From: JALYXV01 sp963733505
Lineage (GTDB): Bacteria; Actinomycetota; Acidimicrobiia; Acidimicrobiales; Palsa-688
DNA: 64,000 nt
Direction: 5' to 3'
NCBI GenBank assembly: GCA_963733505.1
Contig: CAVTDW010000027.1
Span: 124,001-188,000, forward strand
Shown: positions 38,584 to 46,308 of the stretch, piece by piece
Numbering within the stretch: position 1 is the stretch's first letter
Layout: each line of letters begins with the position of its first letter
Notes under the pieces: model-generated
Told to the model about the DNA's origin: nothing
The model's input: the letters and a program-made list of their open reading frames with translations, nothing else
Database searches by the model: none
Position numbers and translations under genes: made by a program

Positions 38584-38806
38584 TGGTATCTCCTGCTGCG
38601 TCGTCGGTCGTCCGGTCGCCGTCGGGAACGGTCACCCGGACCAGGTGGGGGACGCGGGCGATCATGCCGCGGATTTCGGGCCGGTCGGGAAGGGTGTTGG
38701 TCTGGCCGATGCCGCGCAGGCCGAGGGCCCGCAGCGTCGCCCGGTGCTTGGGCTTGGTCCCGATGTAGGAACGGACCTGGGTCACCGTGACCCGGCGCTC
38801 AGCCAT
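38570..38806 (-). CDS. rpmD: 50S ribosomal protein L30
   Basis: A 78-residue L30: VTVTQVRSYIGTKPKHRATL, then LGLRGIGQTNTLPDRPEIRG and VPHLVRV. About 15 acidic/polar residues after the usual end (DGDRTTDDAAGD) extend over the start of rplO. Confidence 0.95.
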   Translation of the reverse strand: MAERRVTVTQVRSYIGTKPKHRATLRALGLRGIGQTNTLPDRPEIRGMIARVPHLVRVTVPDGDRTTDDAAGDTNEGS

Positions 38807-39357
38807 CAGGCCACCTCGACGGGCGGCGCATGGGGACCGCGTTGGGTCTCCTGATAGGCCTTGAGCATGCCCGCAGGCGCCACTTCCTCGGGCGTCTTGC
38901 CCCGCAGGCGGGCGACCTCGTCGGGGCGCTTGAGGCTGCGCAACCCCGCGATCGTCGCCTGGGCCACGTTGATGCCATTGGACGAACCCAGCGACTTGGC
39001 CAAGATGTCGTGGATGCCGGCCATCTCCAGGATGGCCCGGGCCGCTCCGCCCGCAATGACGCCGGTACCGGGGGCGGCGGGCTTCAACAGCACCCGGCCC
39101 GCGCCCGCCTCACCCATCACCGGATGGGTGATGGTGCTTCCGGCCAGCGGAACCTTGAACAGGTTCTTCTTTGCTTCCTCGATGCCCTTTTGGACTGCGA
39201 GGCCCGCTTCCTTGGCCTTGCCGTACCCGAGGCCGACGGTTCCATTGCCGTCGCCGATCACCATGAGGGCGGCAAAGGAGAACCGGCGGCCGCCCTTGAC
39301 GACCTTGGCGACTCGGTTGACCTTGATCGTGCGATCTTCGTACTGCTGTTCTGCCAT
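38806..39357 (-). CDS. rpsE: 30S ribosomal protein S5
   Basis: Helps maintain translational accuracy and helicase activity at the mRNA entry. The 183 residues include KVNRVAKVVKGGRRFSFAAL, GLGYGKAKEAGLAVQKGIEE and GTGVIAGGAARAILEMAGIHD. ATG 39357 is used because the family begins a few residues before KVNRVAKV. Its stop shares one base with the rpmD start. Confidence 0.97.
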   Translation of the reverse strand: MAEQQYEDRTIKVNRVAKVVKGGRRFSFAALMVIGDGNGTVGLGYGKAKEAGLAVQKGIEEAKKNLFKVPLAGSTITHPVMGEAGAGRVLLKPAAPGTGVIAGGAARAILEMAGIHDILAKSLGSSNGINVAQATIAGLRSLKRPDEVARLRGKTPEEVAPAGMLKAYQETQRGPHAPPVEVA

Positions 39358-39373
39358 CTGCTCTCCAGTCCTG

Positions 39374-39745
39374 TTACAGCTCGAGGCCGGCTTCGCGGGC
39401 CGCATCGGCGACCGCCGCGACCCGTCCGTGGTACAAGAAACCGCCCCGGTCGAAGGTCACCTTGGTCACGCCGACCGCCTTGGCCCGCTCGGCCACCAGG
39501 CGCCCGACCGCAGTCGAGGCCTCCTTGTTGCCGGTGTGGCTCAGGCTCGAGCGTAGGTCCTTCTCGACCGACGAGGCGGCCGCGATGGTGCGCCCCGTGG
39601 TGTCGTCGATCACCTGGGCCGTGATGTGCTTGTTGGACCGGAAGACCGCCAAGCGGGGCCGGGCGGTCGATCCTGAGATCTTCTTGCGGACGCGGTAGTG
39701 CCGCCGGGCTCGGGCGACCTGCTTGTCCTTGGTGGAAACACTCAT
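39374..39745 (-). CDS. rplR: 50S ribosomal protein L18
   Basis: 5S rRNA-binding protein. The 123 residues show RARRHYRVRKKISGSTARPR, LAVFRSNKHITAQVIDD and KVTFDRGGFLYHGRVAAVAD. Spaced 16 bases from rpsE and 22 from rplF. Confidence 0.97.
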   Translation of the reverse strand: MSVSTKDKQVARARRHYRVRKKISGSTARPRLAVFRSNKHITAQVIDDTTGRTIAAASSVEKDLRSSLSHTGNKEASTAVGRLVAERAKAVGVTKVTFDRGGFLYHGRVAAVADAAREAGLEL

Positions 39746-39767
39746 GACTGGGCTGCCTTTCCGGCGG

Positions 39768-40307
39768 TCACTTTGCGGCCTTGCCGGCCTTGCGTACTAC
39801 TCGTTCGCCGGCGTAGCGGACGCCCTTGCCCTTGTAGGGCTCGGGCTTGCGGATCTTGCGGATGTTGGCCGCCACCTGCCCGACCAGTTCCTTGTCGATC
39901 CCCTTCACGCTGATGCGGGTCGGCGCGGGGACCTCGAAGGTGATCCCTTCGGGCGCCTCGACCAGCACCGGATGGCTGAACCCGAGGGCCAGCTCGAGGT
40001 TGCCCGGGCCCCGGGCGATGGCCCGGTACCCGACGCCGACGATCTCAAGGTCCTTGGTGAACCCGTTGGTCACCCCGAGGACCATGTTGTTGAGCAGGCT
40101 ACGGGTCAACCCGTGCAGGGCCCGGTTGCCCCGCTCGTCATCGGGGCGCTCGACCAGAAGCGTCGAGTCCTCCTGACGGGCCGTGATCTCACCGGGGAGG
40201 TCGCGCTGCAGGGTGCCCCGCGGGCCGCTGACGGTGACGTGGCGATTGGAGAGCTTGACCTCGACTCCTGAAGGGAGCGGGATGGGCGATCGGCCAATAC
40301 GTGACAT
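39768..40307 (-). CDS. rplF: 50S ribosomal protein L6
   Basis: Binds near the factor-binding site. The 179 residues begin MSRIGRSPIPLPSGVEV and contain VTNGFTKDLEIVGVGYRA, LGFSHPVLVEAPEGI and the closing GKGVRYAGERVVRKAGKA. Confidence 0.97.
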   Translation of the reverse strand: MSRIGRSPIPLPSGVEVKLSNRHVTVSGPRGTLQRDLPGEITARQEDSTLLVERPDDERGNRALHGLTRSLLNNMVLGVTNGFTKDLEIVGVGYRAIARGPGNLELALGFSHPVLVEAPEGITFEVPAPTRISVKGIDKELVGQVAANIRKIRKPEPYKGKGVRYAGERVVRKAGKAAK

Positions 40308-40318
40308 GGATTACCCCC

Positions 40319-40723
40319 TCACCACACGTAACAGAGGACTTCGCCGCCGACTTGGCGCTTGCGCGCTTCGCGGTCGGTCATGAGTCCGTGGCTGGTCGAC
40401 AGCACCGCGACACCGAGGCCGCCGAGCACGCGCGGCAACTTGTCGGCTGCGGTGTATACCCGCAGTCCTGGTTTGGACACCCGGCGGATCCCGGAGATGG
40501 TCCGAGCTCGGTCAGGTGAGTACTTCATCTTGATTTCCAAGGTCTTGCCCGGTCGTCCGACCGAGTCATGAACCTCGTAGCCGTTGATGTAGCCCTCGCG
40601 CTGGAGGATGGCCGCCAACGACTCCTTGAGCTTGGACGACGGCATGGGGACCTGGTCGTGCATGGCAACGTTGGCGTTGCGAATGCGCGTAAGCATGTCC
40701 GCGATCGGGTCGGTCATCGTCAT
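40319..40723 (-). CDS. rpsH: 30S ribosomal protein S8
   Basis: Early 16S-binding protein and, in enterobacteria, spc-operon translational repressor. The 134 residues show MTMTDPIADMLTRIRNANVA, LAAILQREGYINGY and the end segment LGGLGVAVLSTSHGLMTDRE. GGGGAGG lies 10 bases upstream of ATG 40723; a second ATG two codons on is equally plausible. Confidence 0.96.
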   Translation of the reverse strand: MTMTDPIADMLTRIRNANVAMHDQVPMPSSKLKESLAAILQREGYINGYEVHDSVGRPGKTLEIKMKYSPDRARTISGIRRVSKPGLRVYTAADKLPRVLGGLGVAVLSTSHGLMTDREARKRQVGGEVLCYVW

Positions 40724-40740
40724 AGAGAAGAACCTCCCCT

Positions 40741-40926
40741 TTACCAGCTGGCCTTGGTGACGCCGGGCACTTCGCCGGCGTGGGCCAACTCTCGCAAGCA
40801 GATACGGCAGAGCCCGAACTTCTTGAAGACGGCACGCGGCCGTCCACAACGACGGCAACGGGTGTACGCCCGCACCTTGAACTTCGGCTTGCGTTGCTGC
40901 TTGATGATCAGCGCCTTCTTGGCCAT
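40741..40926 (-). CDS. rpsN: 30S ribosomal protein S14, zinc-binding type
   Basis: A 61-residue S14 with two Cys pairs: CRRCGRPRAVFKKFGLCRIC. This is the short zinc-containing (type Z) form, not the long zinc-free paralogue that takes over in zinc starvation. It begins MAKKALIIKQQRKPKF and ends PGVTKASW. Four bases after rplE. Confidence 0.97.
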   Translation of the reverse strand: MAKKALIIKQQRKPKFKVRAYTRCRRCGRPRAVFKKFGLCRICLRELAHAGEVPGVTKASW

Positions 40927-40930
40927 GTTG

Positions 40931-41535
40931 TTACTGACCCTGCCCTTCGCGTCGGAATGGAAAGCCGAAGGCGTCGAGCAGTGCTCGGCCCTCGGCATTG
41001 GTACGGCCGGTCGTCACGATGGTGATGTCCATCCCACGGGGTTGGTCGACCTTGTCGTAATCGATCTCGGGAAAGATGAGCTGCTCAACCACGCCGAAGG
41101 TGTAGTTGCCCCGCCCGTCGAAGCTGTCCGGGTTGAGACCCCGGAAGTCCCGGATTCGAGGGATCGCCAGGCTGATGAGCCGGTCGAAGAACTCCCACAT
41201 CCGGTCACCCCGCAAGGTGACCTTGGCGCCGATGCTGTTGCCCTCCCGCAGCTTGAAGCCCGCGATGGACTTCTTGGCCTTGGTGACCAGCGGCTTCTGC
41301 CCGGTGATGATGGTGAGGTCGCGCAGCGCGCCGTCGAGCAGCGACTGCTGCTGGGTCGCGCGGCCCACGCCCATGTTGACGACGATCTTCTCCAACCGGG
41401 GCACCATCATGATGTTGGACAGCCCGAGGCGCTCCTGCAGCTGGGTGCGCAGCTCGGCGTCGTAGCGAACCTTGAGCCGAGGTCGCGCCGGTGCGGTGGC
41501 GGTCCCGCTCGCGGTGCTGGTGGACGCGGCTGCCA
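40931..41535 (-). CDS. rplE: 50S ribosomal protein L5
   Basis: 5S rRNA-binding protein touching the P-site tRNA elbow. Signatures include GLSNIMMVPRLEKIVVNMGV, ITGQKPLVTKAKKSIAGFKL, RGLNPDSFDGRGNYTFGV and the MDITIVTTGRT end. The 200 residues include an extra Ala/Ser/Thr-rich N-terminus of about 18. Its ATG abuts the rplX stop. Confidence 0.97.
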
Positions 41536-41853
41536 TTAGAGGTCCCGCTCGCATTTCTTGCAGATTCGGATCTTGGTGCCATGGTCGTCGAAGCGGTAGC
41601 CGATCCGCGTGGGACCGCAATCGCCGCAGATCAGGGCGACCGCGGAGGCCGACATCGGCATCTCCTTGTCGATGATCCCGCCCTGCATGGTGGCCCGGGT
41701 GGCCTTCTGGTGCTTCTTGGCCCGATTGACGCCGTCGACGATGACGCGTCCCTCTTTGGGGATGACCCGAATGATCTCCCCGGTCTGGCCGCGGTCCTTG
41801 CCCCGCAGGACTCGGACCCGGTCGCCTTTGTGCAGTCTCAGTTTTACCGGCAT
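41536..41853 (-). CDS. rplX: 50S ribosomal protein L24
   Basis: Assembly-initiator protein of the 50S subunit with a KOW motif (GDRVRVLRGKDRGQTGEIIR). The 105 residues end with a zinc-ribbon-like ICGDCGPTRIGYRFDD and ICKKCERDL pair of Cys motifs. That pair occurs in several bacterial L24 proteins. ATG 41853 begins MPVKLRLHKGD. Confidence 0.96.
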   Translation of the reverse strand: MPVKLRLHKGDRVRVLRGKDRGQTGEIIRVIPKEGRVIVDGVNRAKKHQKATRATMQGGIIDKEMPMSASAVALICGDCGPTRIGYRFDDHGTKIRICKKCERDL

Positions 41854-41855
41854 CG

Positions 41856-42224
41856 TCAGAGCACCTCCGGTGCCAACGAAATAATCTTCATGAACTTCTT
41901 GTCCCGCAGTTCCCGCCCGACAGGGCCGAAGATGCGGGTTCCACGGGGTAGTTGCTGCTCGTTGATCAGCACGGCCGCGTTGTCGTCGAAACGGATGTAG
42001 CTGCCGTCGGGGCGGCGCTTTTCCTTCTTGGTGCGGACGACGACGCACTTCACGACATCGCCCTTCTTGACGTTGGCGCCGGGAATGGCGTCCTTGACGG
42101 TGGCGACGAAAATGTCACCGATGGTGGCGTAGCGCCGGCGAGACCCGCCCAGCACCTTGATGCAGAGCACCTCTTTGGCCCCCGAGTTGTCGGCCACTCG
42201 AAGTCGGCTTTCCTGTTGGATCAC
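41856..42224 (-). CDS. rplN: 50S ribosomal protein L14
   Basis: Inter-subunit bridge protein, 122 residues as usual. It begins VIQQESRLRVADNSGAKEVL and includes FVATVKDAIPGANVKKGDVV and the ending GPVGRELRDKKFMKIISLAP. GTG 42224 overlaps the rpsQ stop (GTGA), which fixes the start. Confidence 0.97.
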   Translation of the reverse strand: MIQQESRLRVADNSGAKEVLCIKVLGGSRRRYATIGDIFVATVKDAIPGANVKKGDVVKCVVVRTKKEKRRPDGSYIRFDDNAAVLINEQQLPRGTRIFGPVGRELRDKKFMKIISLAPEVL

Positions 42225-42571
42225 TTCGCCCGCTCCAGCACTTCGATGACCCGCCACCGCTTGAGCTTCGAGATCGGCCGAGTCTCCTGCAACCGAACTC
42301 GATCCCCCACACGCAACTCGTTCGATGGATCGTCGGCATAAAACCGCTTGGTCCGCTGAACCGTCTTCGCATACCGAGGATGCCGAACCCGCTCGATAAC
42401 CGCGACAACCACGGTGTTCGTCATAGAGGCCGACACGATCAAACCTTCTCTAACCTTTCGACGGTTCGGCCGCAAGGGAGCGGCGACGTCCGCATCGGTG
42501 GAGGTCGACGTTTCTACGTCGACCGGAGCCGATGTGGGCGTCGCCACCGGCGCTACAGGCGTGTCACTCAT
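42221..42571 (-). CDS. rpsQ: 30S ribosomal protein S17
   Basis: 16S-binding OB-fold protein. The core is typical: GLIVSASMTNTVVVAVIERV, HPRYAKTVQRTKRFYADD and GDRVRLQETRPISKLKRWRV. It is preceded by about 38 extra residues rich in Ala, Pro, Ser, Thr and Asp. The N-terminal extension overlaps the end of rpmC by 8 bases. Confidence 0.96.
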   Translation of the reverse strand: MSDTPVAPVATPTSAPVDVETSTSTDADVAAPLRPNRRKVREGLIVSASMTNTVVVAVIERVRHPRYAKTVQRTKRFYADDPSNELRVGDRVRLQETRPISKLKRWRVIEVLERAK

Positions 42572-42788
42572 ACGACCTCTCCTCAGCTTCAGCTGCTTCT
42601 ATCTCACGCGCCCGAAGGAGCGTGTTGAACCGGGCCACGTCCTTGCGGACCTGCCCGATGCGGGCGTAATTGTCAAGCTTGCCGGTGACATGCTGGAAAC
42701 GGAGGTTGAACAACTCCGCCTTGGCTTCCGCCAATGCGGTTTCCAGCTCGTCGGCACCCATCTCGGCGAGATCCGTGCGCTTGGCCAT
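42564..42788 (-). CDS. rpmC: 50S ribosomal protein L29
   Basis: A 74-residue helical hairpin protein at the tunnel exit: LETALAEAKAELFNLRFQHV, then NYARIGQVRKDVARFNTLLR. A short Glu-rich tail follows. Its ATG shares one base with the rplP stop. Confidence 0.96.
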   Translation of the reverse strand: MAKRTDLAEMGADELETALAEAKAELFNLRFQHVTGKLDNYARIGQVRKDVARFNTLLRAREIEAAEAEERSYE

Positions 42789-43210
42789 CAGAAGTCGACC
42801 TCCTCCTGCTGGGCCCGAATAACGAACCGGGCCTTGATCGGCAGCTTCTGGATGGCGCGCTCCATAGCTGCGCGACCCAGCGCCTCGTTGACCCCGCCCA
42901 ACTCGAACATGATACGACCGGGCTTCACCACGGCGACCCAGTACTCGGGATTCCCTTTTCCCGAACCCATCCGGGTCTCGGCCGGCTTCTGGGTGACGGG
43001 CTTGTCGGGGAAGATACGGATCCAAACCTTGCCGCCGCGCTTGACGTGGCGGGTCATGGCGATACGGGCCGCTTCGATCTGGCGGGCGGTGATCCACCCG
43101 GGCTCGAGCGCCTGAATTCCATAGTCACCGAAGTTGACCATGGTGCCGCCGGTCGCCTTGCCAGACAACCGGCCCCGCTGCATCTTGCGGTGCTTGACCT
43201 TCCTCGGCAT
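42788..43210 (-). CDS. rplP: 50S ribosomal protein L16
   Basis: Large-subunit protein near the A-site tRNA. The 140 residues show MPRKVKHRKMQRGRLSGKA, FGDYGIQALEPGWITARQIE, RMGSGKGNPEYWVAVVKPGR and MFELGGVNEALGRAAMERA. ATG 43210 fits the family; an in-frame ATG two codons earlier (43216) is possible. Confidence 0.97.
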   Translation of the reverse strand: MPRKVKHRKMQRGRLSGKATGGTMVNFGDYGIQALEPGWITARQIEAARIAMTRHVKRGGKVWIRIFPDKPVTQKPAETRMGSGKGNPEYWVAVVKPGRIMFELGGVNEALGRAAMERAIQKLPIKARFVIRAQQEEVDF

Positions 43211-43222
43211 CAACATGTGGTG

Positions 43223-44170
43223 CTAGCCATCCTTGGGAAAATGGGGAGTTTCGTGGTGCTCGCCCCGGGTGCGCCGCTCGATTTCTTCCTCTTCGGCGAG
43301 GAGGCGCTCCAGCTCCGGGTCGACAGTGACGATGGGCCGGGCCTCGGCTGCCTCTTCGGCCGCCGTGCTCTCGCCCGCCTCGCCCGGCTCGGCGGTGGCG
43401 ATCGCGGTGCCAGGTTCGCCCAGGTCGGGTCGGCGGCGACCGCCACCCGCGGACACGACCCGTCGGGGCCGGGCCTGGCCGGAGGTCTCGCCGACTGCCA
43501 TGGCGGCCTCGCGGCTGATCTTCTCCTCGGCCGAGGTCTTGTAGGGCAGGATGTCGCCCTTGTAGATCCAGACCTTCACGCCGATGCGCCCGAAGGTGGT
43601 GCGGGCCTCCCGGAAGCCGTAGTCGATGTCGGCCCGCAGCGTGTGCAACGGCACCCGACCTTCACGGTAGAACTCCCGGCGGGACATTTCCGAGCCGCCG
43701 AGGCGACCGGCGCACTGGACGCGGATGCCGTGGGCGCCCGCCTTCTGCACGGTCTGGACGGCCCGCTTCATGGCCCGGCGGAAACTGACCCGGCCCTGCA
43801 GCTGGTCGGCGATCCCCTGGGCGATCAGGGCGGCGTCGAGTTCGGGCTGCTTGATCTCCTGGATGTTGAGCTGCACCTTGGGGTTCTTGGTGATCTCGGC
43901 CAACTTGGTGCGCAGGCGGTCCGCCTCGGCACCACGGCGGCCGATCACGATGCCCGGCCGGGCGGTATGGACGTCGATGCGCAACCGGTCCCGGGTGCGC
44001 TCGATCTCCACTCGGCTCACCGCGGCGCGCTCGAGCTCGCGGATGAGGTAGTCGCGGATTTTCCAGTCCTCGATGAGGTAGTCCTGGTATTCCCGGTCGT
44101 TGAACCACCGCGACTTCCAGTCGGTGGTGACGCCCAGACGGAACCCGTAGGGGTTGACCTTCTGACCCAT
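43223..44170 (-). CDS. rpsC: 30S ribosomal protein S3 with acidic tail
   Basis: Lines the mRNA entry channel. MGQKVNPYGFRLGVTTDWKS, the KH-domain motif GIVIGRRGAEADRLRTKLAE and RYGFREARTTFGRIGVKVWI-like sequence (here DIDYGFREARTTFGRIG) are present. At 315 residues it is about 90 longer than the core. The extra C-terminus is Glu/Ala-rich and ends EELERLL-like (ELERLLAEEEEIERRT), then His/Pro. Tails occur on some actinobacterial S3 proteins but this one is long. Confidence 0.96.
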   Translation of the reverse strand: MGQKVNPYGFRLGVTTDWKSRWFNDREYQDYLIEDWKIRDYLIRELERAAVSRVEIERTRDRLRIDVHTARPGIVIGRRGAEADRLRTKLAEITKNPKVQLNIQEIKQPELDAALIAQGIADQLQGRVSFRRAMKRAVQTVQKAGAHGIRVQCAGRLGGSEMSRREFYREGRVPLHTLRADIDYGFREARTTFGRIGVKVWIYKGDILPYKTSAEEKISREAAMAVGETSGQARPRRVVSAGGGRRRPDLGEPGTAIATAEPGEAGESTAAEEAAEARPIVTVDPELERLLAEEEEIERRTRGEHHETPHFPKDG

Positions 44171-44174
44171 CTAG

Positions 44175-44885
44175 CTACTCACCCTTCTCGTTCTCATCGG
44201 GGGCCACCTCGGCCTCGGCCGCGGCGGGCGTTTCCGCCTGCGGCTCGGGCTCTGCGGTCGCCGCTTTCGACGGCGCGGTGATGGCGGGCGTCACCGAGGT
44301 GACCATCGCCTCCGCGTCGTCGTGATCGTGATCGTGATCGTGATCGTGGTCCTGCTGTGCTTCGGGGCGTCCCCGTTGGGGGCGCACCCGGGTTCGCAGG
44401 CCTCGACCGCCACCGCTCGGCGCCCCCGTTGCCGCGTCGGCCTTGCGGGCACCAGCGACCCGGCGGGAGCGACGGGCCGCCTGCTCCGCCTCTCGGCGGG
44501 CGTGCAGCCGGACCAATGCCGCGTCGGGCATGCGACTCACGATCACCGTGATATGGCAGGTCCGCTTGCGAATTCGGGTGGCGCGGCCCCGGGCCCGGGG
44601 GCGCCACCGCTTGATCGTGGTGCCCTCGTCGGCGAAGCAGGCCGACACATAGAGTTCTTCGGGGTCCTGCTGGTCGTTGTGCGACGCATTGGCGACCGCC
44701 GAGTGCAGCAACTTGCCGACCAGGATCCCCGCGTCGCGCTCGGTGAAACGAAGGATGTCCTGCGCTTCGGCGACCGGCTTGTTGCGGACCAGGTCGAGCA
44801 CCTCGCGCACCTTGTAGGCCGACACCCGGGCGTGACGCAGCACGGCGCGGGTACCTTCACGTTCGTTGGTCTTGGGGCCCGGCAT
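44175..44885 (-). CDS. rplV: 50S ribosomal protein L22 with His-Asp repeat tail
   Basis: Its beta-hairpin lines the exit tunnel. The core (about residues 12-122) is normal: RHARVSAYKVREVLDLVRNK, LLHSAVANASHND and RARGRATRIRKRTCHITVIV. Some 110 further residues follow: a basic Arg/Ala segment, a run of five His-Asp pairs (DHDHDHDHDHDD) and an acidic Ala/Glu/Pro end. The His-Asp run is encoded by a 6-base tandem repeat at about 44321-44350. Its ATG overlaps the rpsS stop. Confidence 0.95.
   Translation of the reverse strand: MPGPKTNEREGTRAVLRHARVSAYKVREVLDLVRNKPVAEAQDILRFTERDAGILVGKLLHSAVANASHNDQQDPEELYVSACFADEGTTIKRWRPRARGRATRIRKRTCHITVIVSRMPDAALVRLHARREAEQAARRSRRVAGARKADAATGAPSGGGRGLRTRVRPQRGRPEAQQDHDHDHDHDHDDAEAMVTSVTPAITAPSKAATAEPEPQAETPAAAEAEVAPDENEKGE
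44321..44350. repeat. GATCGT/GTGATC hexanucleotide tandem repeat inside rplV
   Basis: Five tandem copies of a 6-base unit (plus strand GTGATC) encode the His-Asp run of the L22 tail. Such runs can change copy number by slippage in multiples of two codons without losing frame. Confidence 0.85.
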
Positions 44886-45163
44886 CAGCGGCGTCCCTGG
44901 CGTTCCTGGCCGGCATGGAAGCGGAAGGTCCGGGTGGGCGCGAACTCGCCCAGCTTGTGGCCGACCATGGACTCGGTGATGTACACCGGCACGTGCTTGC
45001 GGCCGTCGTGGACCGCGATGGTGTGGCCCACCATGTCGGGGATGATCGTGCTGCGGCGGGACCAGGTCTTGATCACCCGCTTCTCGTTGCGGCTGTTGAG
45101 GTCGTCGACCTTCTTCAAGAGATGGTCGTCGACGAACGGACCCTTTTTCAGGCTACGGGGCAT
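44885..45163 (-). CDS. rpsS: 30S ribosomal protein S19
   Basis: Head protein near the A-site finger. The 92 residues begin MPRSLKKGPFVDDHLLKKV and include WSRRSTIIPDMVGHTIAVHD and MVGHKLGEFAPTRTFRFHAG. Six bases after rplB. Confidence 0.97.
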   Translation of the reverse strand: MPRSLKKGPFVDDHLLKKVDDLNSRNEKRVIKTWSRRSTIIPDMVGHTIAVHDGRKHVPVYITESMVGHKLGEFAPTRTFRFHAGQERQGRR

Positions 45164-45169
45164 ACTGCG

Positions 45170-46006
45170 TTACCTCCGGGCGCCGCGGGTGCGCCGGCGG
45201 CGAACGATGAGTTTCTGCGATGGTTTGTTGGTGTCGCGGGTACGGCCCTCGGGCTTGCCCCACGGCGAGGTCGGGTGGCGGCCACCTGAGCTCTTGCCTT
45301 CGCCACCGCCGAGGGGGTGGTCGACGGGGTTCATGGCCACGCCGCGGGTCTGGGGCCGGACGCCCTTCCAGCGATTACGGCCCGCCTTGCCGATGGTGAT
45401 GAGCTCGGCCTCGGCGTTGCCAATCTGGCCGAGCGTGGCCCGGCAGTCGATCGGGACCCGGCGCATCTCGGTGGAGGGCAGCCGAAGGGTGGCGTAGTCG
45501 CCTTCCTTGGCGACCAGCTGGACACTGGTGCCTGCGGCGCGGCCCATCTTGCCCCCACCGCCGGGCTTCAACTCGACGTTGTGCACGACCGAGCCGACCG
45601 GGATGTAGCGCAGCGGAAGGGCATTGCCGGGGCGGATGTCCGAACCCTGGCCACTCTGCAGCTTGTCGCCGACCGCCACGCGCTGGGGCGCCAGGATGTA
45701 ACGCTTCTCGCCGTCGTGGTAGTGGAGGAGGGCGATGCGAGCGTTGCGGTTGGGGTCGTACTCGATCGCGGCCACAGTTGCGGGAACGCCGTCCTTGTCC
45801 CGCTTGAAGTCGACCACGCGGAACTGGCGCTTGTGGGCGCCGCCTTGATGGCGGGCCGTCTTGCGGCCATAGCTGTTACGGCCGCCGGTACTGGGCTTGG
45901 GGCGGACCAGCGTTCGTTCCGGCCGGTCCTTGGTGATCTCGGAGAAGTCCGAGACCGTCTGGAACCGGCGACCGGGACTGGTCGGCTTTCGTTTGCGAAG
46001 GGGCAT
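45170..46006 (-). CDS. rplB: 50S ribosomal protein L2
   Basis: Central large-subunit protein required for subunit association and peptidyl transferase activity. The 278 residues include GRKTARHQGGAHKRQFRVVD, GNALPLRYIPVGSVVHNVEL, GKAGRNRWKGVRPQTRGVAM and the invariant NPVDHPLGGGEGK containing the key His. Confidence 0.98.
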   Translation of the reverse strand: MPLRKRKPTSPGRRFQTVSDFSEITKDRPERTLVRPKPSTGGRNSYGRKTARHQGGAHKRQFRVVDFKRDKDGVPATVAAIEYDPNRNARIALLHYHDGEKRYILAPQRVAVGDKLQSGQGSDIRPGNALPLRYIPVGSVVHNVELKPGGGGKMGRAAGTSVQLVAKEGDYATLRLPSTEMRRVPIDCRATLGQIGNAEAELITIGKAGRNRWKGVRPQTRGVAMNPVDHPLGGGEGKSSGGRHPTSPWGKPEGRTRDTNKPSQKLIVRRRRTRGARR

Positions 46007-46017
46007 CAGCTACGACC

Positions 46018-46308
46018 TCAACTCTCGAACAACGGGATCTTCTGGCCTTCGGCCAGGGTCACGATCGCCCGCTTGGTATCCGGCCGCTTCCCCAGCTTGG
46101 GCTGGCGGCGGTGACGCTTCACCTTGCCCTTGCGATTCAAGGTATTGACCTTGACCACGGTGACATTGAAGATCTTCTCGATGGCTTGGCGGATTTCGAT
46201 CTTGTTGGCATCGGGCCGGACCACGAAGGTGTAGACGCCCTGATCGAGCAGGGCGTAGGACTTCTCCGAGACCACGGGGCGAAGGATGACGTCGCGGGGG
46301 TCACTCAT
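46018..46308 (-). CDS. rplW: 50S ribosomal protein L23
   Basis: Tunnel-exit docking site for trigger factor and SRP. The 96 residues show VILRPVVSEKSYALLDQGVY, NKIEIRQAIEKIFNVTVVKV and NRKGKVKRHRRQPKLGKRPD. Once the rplD frameshift is resolved, the rplD stop overlaps this ATG as ATGA. Confidence 0.97.
   Translation of the reverse strand: MSDPRDVILRPVVSEKSYALLDQGVYTFVVRPDANKIEIRQAIEKIFNVTVVKVNTLNRKGKVKRHRRQPKLGKRPDTKRAIVTLAEGQKIPLFES

Noticed and set aside
36973..38790. Long plus-strand open frame opposite secY, rplO and rpmD
   Set aside because: It is the antisense of three well-defined genes and carries no domain.
44321..44350. Possible CRISPR-like or regulatory tandem repeat
   Set aside because: The units are contiguous 6-base repeats without spacers and encode an in-frame His-Asp run of L22.
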